NCBI GenBank assembly: GCA_002477955.1
Contig: DLLE01000020.1
Location: 1,231-57,818, forward strand
Reading direction: 5' to 3'
Source: Treponema sp. UBA7570
GTDB lineage: Bacteria; Spirochaetota; Spirochaetia; Treponematales; Treponemataceae
Length of the DNA: 56,588 nucleotides
A model generated the notes under the pieces. That model searched no databases and was not told the origin of the DNA. It saw nothing but the letters and a program-made list of their open reading frames with translations. Position 1 is the stretch's first letter. The number at the start of each line of letters is the position of its first letter. The translations under genes and the position numbers were made by a program. Positions 51,042-56,588 of this stretch are shown here, one piece after another.

Positions 51042-52095
51042 AATAAAAATTACATTGCATCCTTTTTCATATTTGAATTTTTCTGAAAAAACAAATGCAA
51101 TTTTTTTACTCACATTCTTAGCTTGCCATGTTTTTATGCTTTTTATAACAAAAAGCTGGGCAAACCTTTTTGTAATTCTGGCGGCTGTCGCAGCGACACT
51201 TTTGGCAGAAGTTTTTGAAAAAACATACGGAAAAAGAAAAGATTCCTACAGTTTTCTCAATTCAATTATTCAAGGAATTTTAGCTGGACTTTTTTTACCT
51301 TCAGCATTTCCTATTTATGCTGTTTTTTTTACAGTTTTTTTTGTATTTGTCTGTTCAAGATATTTTATCGGAAGCTTTGCAGACTGCTGGATAAATCTTC
51401 CTTGTCTTTCTGTCTGCATCTGCTGGATTTTGGGAACTTCGCTCTTTCCAGACTGGCAGCTCACGCATGAAATTATATTTGCAAGAAATCCATCTCTGGA
51501 ACTTATTCAAAACGGCACATTCCCAATGCTTGCCCTTGATTCAAAAATTACATCGTTTTTTAACAGGACGATTTTTTCGCTTTTTGGATTTTCAATTCCA
51601 GACGGTTATATTTCTCTTTTTTGGGACACCGGCTCTTTAATTCCTGCATTCAGATTCAATTTTATAACGCTGATTTCTTCGATTGTTTTAATTTCGATGG
51701 ATATTGTAAAGGCGATGATTCCCGGACTTTTTTTACTAACCTATGGTATTCTAGTATTTTTAGGTCCATACTTCTTTGGATTTAGCGGACATGGCGACCT
51801 TCTTCTTGCATTTTGCACTAGCGGACTCCTTTTTTCTTCGATTTATTTGCTTCAGTTTGCCGGAACAATTCCAATGTCTCTTTTAGGAAAGGCATTTTAT
51901 GCTTTTTTTGCCGGAGTTCTTGCATATTTGATAATTGGAGCCGGAACTTCTCCAGCAGGAGCTGTTTTTACAGTTCTTTTGATGAATGTTTTAAGCCTTT
52001 TTATCCAGCATATTGAAAAAATTGCCGAAATCAAAAAAGTTAAAAAAATTCTTCTTGAACGCGTAAAAGAATTTGAGGAAGGAACAAATGCTTAG
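51031..52095 (+). CDS. rnfD: RnfD-like membrane protein without a clear flavinylation motif
   Basis: RnfD normally carries a covalent FMN and forms the ion path with RnfG, A and E. This 354-residue protein has about nine membrane helices in the RnfD/NqrB arrangement, with a recognisable FLPSAFPIYAVFF helix and ADCWINLPCLSVC at the place of the usual GGLGxNxFNPA. The flavinylation motif S-G-A-T is missing; only SKIT at 171-174 is at a comparable place. The GETS segment following it is replaced by DTGSLIPAF. It overlaps rnfC by 11 bp and the rnfG-like gene by 8 bp. Confidence 0.8.
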   Translation: MKNKIKITLHPFSYLNFSEKTNAIFLLTFLACHVFMLFITKSWANLFVILAAVAATLLAEVFEKTYGKRKDSYSFLNSIIQGILAGLFLPSAFPIYAVFFTVFFVFVCSRYFIGSFADCWINLPCLSVCICWILGTSLFPDWQLTHEIIFARNPSLELIQNGTFPMLALDSKITSFFNRTIFSLFGFSIPDGYISLFWDTGSLIPAFRFNFITLISSIVLISMDIVKAMIPGLFLLTYGILVFLGPYFFGFSGHGDLLLAFCTSGLLFSSIYLLQFAGTIPMSLLGKAFYAFFAGVLAYLIIGAGTSPAGAVFTVLLMNVLSLFIQHIEKIAEIKKVKKILLERVKEFEEGTNA

Positions 52096-52561
52096 CGAAA
52101 AAAACAAAATAATTTTAATAAAAGTCAGTATTCTGGCAGGAGCATTTATCATAACCTGCGCAATTCTAATTACAATGATTTTCCTTGCAAGAAGTTTCTG
52201 GAAAAACGGTCTAAAGGTTAGTGTGGAGCAGACTCTCGAAAAATATTCCGAAAACACATATAAAACGGGAGACTTTGTCGAATTAAAATCGCAGCTTTCA
52301 CCTGGAGCGGCAGTTTTTAATTGTAAAAAAAACAACGATTCAAGCCGTTATTATGCCGTAATAATGCGGATTTCTACAATTTCGGGACCTGCGCCAACGG
52401 TTTTTCTGTGCTCTGAATATGAGGCGGAATTTGCAGGATTTGCTATTGAAAATGGAAATTTAAAACAGACAATGACCCCAGATTTCCAGGAAATCCATAT
52501 ACGCTATTGGAAATCTTTGTTGCCGAAAATTTTACAAAAGGCAGGACTTTTTGATGACTGA
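52088..52561 (+). CDS. rnfG: RnfG-like protein, short and without a flavinylation motif
   Basis: RnfG is normally a periplasmic flavoprotein of about 190-210 residues anchored by one helix. The start ATG 52088 lies behind AGGAAGGA and gives 157 residues: one membrane helix (about 12-34) and a periplasmic domain containing ISGPAPTVFL, matching the G-G-P-I-x-V strand of FMN-binding domains. The second half of that domain, with the H-x-E-T-P-G-L-G and S-G-A-T-x-T motifs, is absent. Identity rests on order in the cluster and this limited similarity. It overlaps both neighbours by 8 bp. Confidence 0.65.
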   Translation: MLSEKNKIILIKVSILAGAFIITCAILITMIFLARSFWKNGLKVSVEQTLEKYSENTYKTGDFVELKSQLSPGAAVFNCKKNNDSSRYYAVIMRISTISGPAPTVFLCSEYEAEFAGFAIENGNLKQTMTPDFQEIHIRYWKSLLPKILQKAGLFDD

Positions 52562-53168
52562 TTATAAAAAATTTCTTATTTACATTGGGACAACACTTGC
52601 AATAGTTCTTTCTTTTCCAGGAAGAATTGCATACGGAGTTTTTGCGCTGCTTCATTTTAATGTCTCTGTAGTTCTTCTGACGCTGATGCTTTATGCAATA
52701 AATCTATTAAATGTAAAATTTCTGCGTCTTGGAATTTGTTCTCTTGAACTTGTTGCTTTGACAATTTTATATAAGCAGCTGCTTGTCATTTTTTGCCCTG
52801 TTGCAGCCCTTACAATCGGCTTTTCTTTTTATTTGCCTGCGGTTTCCGCTGTTGTAATAACGGTTTTTAATCTTAGAATAAAAAAATCAATAAAAGAAAG
52901 CTGCCTTGATAAATTAAAAAAATCGCTCAGCATTTCTGCATTTTGCTTTATAATTTTTGTTTTAAGAGACACTTTAGGATTCGGAACAATAACGCTTCCA
53001 AAATGGCAGTCGCTCTTAGTAATAAAAATACCTGAAATTCCATTTTTTGCAGGAAATTCATTTATGTCCTTTTTTGCGACAATTCCGGGCTGTATGGTTT
53101 TGACAGTTCTTGTTTTTTTTGCCAGCCTAAAAATAAATGGCGTTTTTGCAGGAGAAAAAAATGCTTGA
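52554..53168 (+). CDS. rnfE: RnfE-like membrane protein without the conserved cysteines
   Basis: RnfE and RnfA are paired six-helix proteins that normally share a [2Fe-2S] cluster through Cys in a G-L-C-P turn of helix 1 and a T-N-C turn of helix 4. The start ATG 52554 gives 204 residues with about six helices. The segment LRDTLGFGTITLP (about 138-150) matches the family R-E-x-x-G-x-G-T pattern and supports the assignment. Neither cysteine turn is at its place; helix 1 reads AIVLSFPGRIAYG. A CP pair exists at VIFCPVAAL but in another position. It overlaps rnfG-like and rnfA-like genes by 8 bp each. Confidence 0.7.
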   Translation: MTDYKKFLIYIGTTLAIVLSFPGRIAYGVFALLHFNVSVVLLTLMLYAINLLNVKFLRLGICSLELVALTILYKQLLVIFCPVAALTIGFSFYLPAVSAVVITVFNLRIKKSIKESCLDKLKKSLSISAFCFIIFVLRDTLGFGTITLPKWQSLLVIKIPEIPFFAGNSFMSFFATIPGCMVLTVLVFFASLKINGVFAGEKNA

Positions 53169-53718
53169 AATCATTTTCTTTTATCTTTTTTTTGGCTCAA
53201 TAGCACTTTATTATGGTGTCGGATTAAAAAAAATTCTTACCATAAGAAAAACTCCTCGCTGTTATTTAAAAGATGTCTTAAAATCGCTTTTTATTACAGT
53301 TTCTGTTTCATCAGTTGCTTATCTGTTGGACGAATATGTTTTTGCCAGACTTGGCATAAGCGAAATATATCCTTTTTTTATGACGATTTTTTTTGCCGCA
53401 ATTTCATACGGCATTCACCGGCTTATAAAAACAAGTTTTTTTGATTTTACGGAAGACTATATCGTTCCATTTATGATTGTCTTGATGAGTTTGACAGAAG
53501 GCTTCTCTTTCTTAAGCACAATTTTAATCTGTGTTTCTGGAGTTCTTTCTTTTTACCTTCTCATTTTATTCGTCTTTGCCTTAAGAACTCGATTTAAAAT
53601 TTATCGAAAAGATGCTGGTGAAAAACCGTTTTTTATGCTTCTTCTTGGAACTGCCGTTCTTTTTATAGCAATTTACGGTTTTAATGCTTCCTGGCTTAAT
53701 CTCGGGCTAATTTTATAA
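53161..53718 (+). CDS. rnfA: RnfA-like membrane protein without the conserved cysteines
   Basis: The start ATG 53161 lies behind CAGGAG and gives 185 residues with six predicted helices, the size of RnfA. The family sequence RFLGICPFLGVSKK at the end of helix 1 is represented by YYGVGLKKILTIRK, without Cys. The LPLITTNC turn of helix 4 reads VPFMIVLM, again without Cys. The remaining similarity (helix pattern, the segment RLGISEIYPFFMTIFFAA against the usual L-x-Y-L-Q-T-I-x-F-I) and the C-D-G-E-A gene order support the call. It is the last gene of the cluster; rnfB, which should follow in this order, is absent. Confidence 0.68.
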   Translation: MLEIIFFYLFFGSIALYYGVGLKKILTIRKTPRCYLKDVLKSLFITVSVSSVAYLLDEYVFARLGISEIYPFFMTIFFAAISYGIHRLIKTSFFDFTEDYIVPFMIVLMSLTEGFSFLSTILICVSGVLSFYLLILFVFALRTRFKIYRKDAGEKPFFMLLLGTAVLFIAIYGFNASWLNLGLIL

Positions 53719-53950
53719 AGGTTTTTGAAAAAAATAAAAAAAAATGTTTCTTTTTTTAGTGGTTTTGTTGTACACTGTAAGAACCTTTTTTTTCATAAAA
53801 TTAAAGTGGCTGTAATTAAGGAAGCACGATAAAATTGCTTCCGTGTAATTTTTATCATTACAGTTTGCTCAAGCGTTGCTTTTACAAACTGTGATTCTCG
53901 CCAATCCGGTGGCTGGCTCGTCGCTAATGCGGAGTTTAAAATGGAGGCAT
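53719..53950 (+). other. Structured non-coding stretch after the Rnf-like cluster
   Basis: No reading frame with ribosome site is present. Inverted repeats follow one another: GGAAGCA...TGCTTCC near 53820-53843, ACAGTTTG...CAAACTGT near 53860-53895, GCCA-ATCC-GGTGGC near 53899-53912, and AATGC...GCATTA near 53928-53951. It leads directly into hairpin repeat copy B. It may be an RNA leader for the GH57-like gene, a decayed gene region or another intergenic element; no riboswitch class was recognised. Confidence 0.5.
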
Positions 53951-54096
53951 TATAAAAACAGCCAAAAATGGCATCTGTTTTTATCTTTAAGAGTTTGCGT
54001 TGCAAACTTTCTTATCATCTGTTGTTTCTCACTTCGTTGCGGAACAACTTGAAAAGTTAATCCTAAAACTGAAGTTTTAATTTTGACTTTTTATGG
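53951..54096 (+). repeat. Four-hairpin leader repeat, copy B (upstream of the GH57-like gene)
   Basis: All four hairpins of the family are present: ATAAAAACAG...CTGTTTTTAT, AGTTTGC-GTT-GCAAACT, GTTGTTTC...GGAACAAC (with a wobble pair) and AAAAGTTAA...TTGACTTTT (with a wobble pair) around AAAACT-GA-AGTTTT. It ends TTTTTATGGGAGG, the last bases being the ribosome site of the GH57-like gene. Compared with copies A and C, several changes within stems keep pairing by G-T. Confidence 0.85.
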
Positions 54097-54104
54097 GAGG
54101 AGAT

Positions 54105-56108
54105 GTGAAAGTCTTAAATTTATGTCTGTCGTTGACCGCAAATTCGACAGTTCTTTCAACTTCTCTGACCTTTGAACAGCAATATCAAAAAATCTACAAA
54201 AAACTTATAGCATTTTTATATCAAAATCAAACCGCAAAATTTTCATTTTCGTTTACAGGTTTGCAGCTTGAATGGTTTGAAAAAGAACATCCAGAGTTTC
54301 TTCAGATTCTGCATGAGCTCGTTGCCAGAAAGCAAATTGAACTTTTAGGAGGCGGTTATTACAATCCCGTTTTTCCGCTTTTATCTCCGGTCGACAGAGC
54401 AGGGCAGATTGAACTTTTGACAGTTGAACTTAGAAGAATTACAGGAAAACGTCCGCGCGGAATTTCTGTTTTAAGTTCTGTTTGGGATCGCTCGCTTATT
54501 CCGTGCTTTCAAAATTGCGGAATGGAATGGGTTCAACTTGATTTTTCAGTTTTTCCCGAAAAAAGCCGGCATTTTCTTCCTCAAATTTTAGGCGAACAGG
54601 GAAAAATAATAAAAGTTCTGCCTGTTTACAGAAATTTGCAGAATGTAATCAAAAAGAATATTTCGCCGGAACAATATTTAAAAGAACTCGTAGACAAAAT
54701 TGAAAATTCGACAAAGAATGATGAATACAATTATTATGCACAGGAAAGGGTAATTTCTGTAAATTTTGAATTTGACAGCGCGGAAATTTTATTAAAAAGC
54801 AACTGGATTGAAAATTTATACAAGTCGATAAGTCGGGAATTTGCCGGAAAAGTCAGAGTTTGCCTTCCAACAGAATACATTCATCGTGCAGAAGAATTTA
54901 TTCCATCATTTACAGGAATTGGCATTCGGGATGATGTTGCAAAATGGGCGTTAAAGCCTTACGAAATTTCCGGAGAAAAATCGGAACTTCCTGTTTCTAT
55001 AAACAATTTTTTAATTACATATCCAAGATGCCTCGCACTTTACAACCGGGAGCTTTATATTTCACTGCTTGTTTCAAACTGTCATGGCGACAAAGCTAGA
55101 AAAATGGCAGCCAGAAAATCGCTTTGGAAAGCGCAGACAGGAGAGGCATTTTTGTGTTCTCCAGAAGGAGTGTTTCCTGACAAAAGAATGCGTCAAGCCG
55201 CTTACAAAAATCTTACGGAAGCAGAAAAATTCATTCGCGAAGCTGTTCCTTTTAAGGAATCAGTAACATCTTTTGACTACAATGCGGACGGGCACAACGA
55301 ATATCTGTGCTCAATGGATAAATACACAGCCTGCATTAGCGCACGAGCCGGACAGGTTACAGAACTCAACGTAATTCACAATCTTGAAAATTACGCTGAC
55401 AATTTAAGCCGGATTGAGAAATTCGACAAAGTGAATGATAACTATGAGCGCGGACTTTTTGTTGAACATGTTTTTAGCAAAGAAGAATTTTCTGATTATA
55501 AAAAAGGTCTTTCGGCGGCTGGATGCGGAGTTTTTTCAAAGACACTTTTTAGAGAAGCCGAATTTAACGGAACTAAAAAAGAAATAAAGCTAAAAGGTGA
55601 AGGGACATATTCAAATCTGGATATTCCAATCAGCCTAAGAAAGCGTTATCTCATAAATTCCAATGGATTTATGGTTCAATATATTTTAAAAAATGAAGGG
55701 CCGATTGCTTTTAGCGGGAATTTTGTAGTTGAATCAAATTTTGCCCAGACAGATTTTTCTCAAGCCAATAAAAATTCATACAAATTGGATTTGATTTCTG
55801 ACGGTAACGGAATTTCTTACGAAACAGTTGATGAATCGGTTGTAAAAAGAGACATTTCGTTTGTTCAGATTACAGATACGTCAAGCAATATTTCTTTTGT
55901 TTATGAACCAAACGAAGAAGCGGGAATAAGCTGCCAGCCTTTGCTTTTTAAAAGACCAAATTTAAATTCAAAAACGGCACAAGTTGCAGAAAATACATTT
56001 ACGGCTTCACTTTTCTGGGAATTTGATCTTGCCGGCGGAATGGAAATAGAAAAAACAATAAACTTCACAATAATCACTCCCAAAAAACGTCGGACAAAGA
56101 AAAATTAA
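54105..56108 (+). CDS. GH57-like protein with replaced catalytic residues
   Basis: GTG 54105 is preferred (667 residues); ATG 54093 is in frame but lies within the repeat end. Length and domain order fit GH57 4-alpha-glucanotransferase/amylase proteins: N-terminal barrel (about 1-350), helical part and a C-terminal beta-sandwich (about 385-655). FSFTGLQLEWFE and QIELLGGGYYNPVF line up with the Thermococcus litoralis enzyme. However the N-terminal H-x-H-Q-P reads LSLTANS, the nucleophile block WLTERVWQPEL reads SVLSSVWDRSL (Glu to Ser, about residue 124), and the H-G-V-F-G-G block reads CSPEGVF. It is therefore probably not a normal glycosidase; a sugar-binding or regulatory role is possible. 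Confidence 0.75.
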   Translation: MKVLNLCLSLTANSTVLSTSLTFEQQYQKIYKKLIAFLYQNQTAKFSFSFTGLQLEWFEKEHPEFLQILHELVARKQIELLGGGYYNPVFPLLSPVDRAGQIELLTVELRRITGKRPRGISVLSSVWDRSLIPCFQNCGMEWVQLDFSVFPEKSRHFLPQILGEQGKIIKVLPVYRNLQNVIKKNISPEQYLKELVDKIENSTKNDEYNYYAQERVISVNFEFDSAEILLKSNWIENLYKSISREFAGKVRVCLPTEYIHRAEEFIPSFTGIGIRDDVAKWALKPYEISGEKSELPVSINNFLITYPRCLALYNRELYISLLVSNCHGDKARKMAARKSLWKAQTGEAFLCSPEGVFPDKRMRQAAYKNLTEAEKFIREAVPFKESVTSFDYNADGHNEYLCSMDKYTACISARAGQVTELNVIHNLENYADNLSRIEKFDKVNDNYERGLFVEHVFSKEEFSDYKKGLSAAGCGVFSKTLFREAEFNGTKKEIKLKGEGTYSNLDIPISLRKRYLINSNGFMVQYILKNEGPIAFSGNFVVESNFAQTDFSQANKNSYKLDLISDGNGISYETVDESVVKRDISFVQITDTSSNISFVYEPNEEAGISCQPLLFKRPNLNSKTAQVAENTFTASLFWEFDLAGGMEIEKTINFTIITPKKRRTKKN

Positions 56109-56265
56109 GAGGAAAGTGTGTGGTCGTGTATTCTGAAAATGTGTTTGAAATTTTATATTGGTAGACAGAACTTATATTATAATAAGTATATTATTTTTTC
56201 AAATCTGTAAGTAAAGCAGTTTTTTTTATTTATCTGTTATGTTTTTCTTTTAGATTTACAAATTA

Positions 56266-56294
56266 TTGTAAAAAATCGTAAAAAAAAGTATTAT
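56266..56294 (+). promoter_or_regulatory. Candidate promoter of gpmI
   Basis: TTGTAA at 56266-56271 and TATTAT at 56289-56294 (five of six) are separated by 17 bp. The gpmI start is 32 bp downstream. The rest of 56109-56265 is AT-rich with an imperfect ACTTAT/ATAAGT inverted repeat near 56170-56190 and no gene. Confidence 0.6.
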
Positions 56295-56325
56295 TTTGTA
56301 TATAGAATACTTTTTGGAGTAAAAA

Positions 56326-56588
56326 ATGGCAGATACAATGCATGCTTTGGAAAAGAATCCAAATTGGAAAGGACGCCGAGGACCGGTTGTTCTGGTTATT
56401 ATGGACGGTGTTGGTTACGGAAAATATGTTGAAGGCGATGCTGTAAAGGCTTCTAAAATGAAGTATTTGGACTGGTTTACGGCTAATTGCCCGCACACAA
56501 AACTTAAGGCTCATGGAACTGCGGTTGGACTTCCGAGCGATGATGATATGGGAAACAGCGAGGTTGGGCACAATGCAATTGGTTGCGG
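56326..56588 (+). CDS. gpmI: 2,3-bisphosphoglycerate-independent phosphoglycerate mutase (5' part)
   Basis: The enzyme interconverts 3- and 2-phosphoglycerate in glycolysis using two metal ions. Only the first 87 codons are in the window; the gene continues past the right end. The start follows TTGGAG with good spacing. The visible part includes PVVLVIMDGVGYGKY with the metal-binding Asp and the active-site block PSDDDMGNSEVGHNAIG with the phosphorylated Ser. The N-terminus has a 15-residue extension typical of the longer spirochaetal or plant-like forms. It has its own promoter. Confidence 0.95.
   Translation, partial: MADTMHALEKNPNWKGRRGPVVLVIMDGVGYGKYVEGDAVKASKMKYLDWFTANCPHTKLKAHGTAVGLPSDDDMGNSEVGHNAIGC

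Noticed and set aside
53793..54005. Possible short minus-strand gene in the place of the missing rnfB
   Set aside because: Its 70-residue translation has no ferredoxin cysteine pattern and it covers the hairpin stretch and the repeat; it is not RnfB.
1..56588. CRISPR arrays, insertion sequences, prophage or integrative element
   Set aside because: No regularly spaced direct repeats, transposase, integrase, recombinase or phage structural gene was found on either strand; the repeats seen are intergenic and hairpin-type.

Overview
The window is a dense, AT-rich bacterial chromosome segment that reads as a spirochaete, most likely Treponema. This is an inference from the style of the proteins, the class A RNase P RNA and the gene neighbourhoods; no 16S rRNA is present. 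Nearly all of it is core genome. No insertion sequence, phage, integrase or CRISPR array is visible. Genes are tightly packed with many start/stop overlaps.

Layout. (1) 1-8315: prfB with a programmed +1 frameshift, a PEGA-like secreted/membrane protein, ftsY, a periplasmic repeat protein, and a Lol-type lipoprotein-release ABC transporter (permease, ATPase, permease). (2) 8369-12565: mcsA-mcsB-clpC, the arginine-phosphorylation/Clp module without ctsR, in which McsB appears to have lost catalytic residues. (3) 12595-17240: a multi-hairpin repeat, avtA, cca with a small membrane protein on the minus strand, an SPFH-like anchored protein and a monofunctional chorismate mutase. (4) 17271-23870: tRNA-Thr, tRNA-Tyr, a small ORF, mltG, dnaG, rpoD, a coiled-coil zinc-ribbon protein and rnpB. 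(5) 23897-30550: a TPR protein and the rod-shape operon mreBCD-mrdA-rodA. (6) 30663-34372: tRNA-Leu (minus), then rpsF-ssb-rpsR-rplI and dnaB. (7) 34420-37979 (minus): a ferrous-iron operon feoA-feoA-feoB-feoB-associated small protein-HMA protein. (8) 38223-40699: rpiB, a mannose-1-phosphate guanylyltransferase and purC. (9) 40782-44473 (minus): the dTDP-rhamnose genes rfbA-rfbC-rfbD-rfbB. (10) 44577-47701: pcnB-type poly(A) polymerase, a P-loop/Asp23-like fusion and a RluC-type pseudouridine synthase. (11) 47831-53718: a divergent PAP2 protein, a multi-pass membrane protein and an Rnf-like cluster C-D-G-E-A. (12) 53719-56588: a structured non-coding stretch, a GH57-like protein with altered catalytic residues, and the start of gpmI.

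The strongest unusual signals are: an apparently cofactor-stripped Rnf-like complex that lacks rnfB and keeps iron-sulfur ligands only in RnfC; a three-copy repeat of about 150 bp with four consecutive hairpins, sitting directly before the start codons of avtA, rfbB and the GH57-like gene and at two of these supplying the Shine-Dalgarno; and two enzyme-family members (McsB, GH57) whose key catalytic positions look replaced. Family alignments were made from memory, so residue-level claims need an actual alignment.
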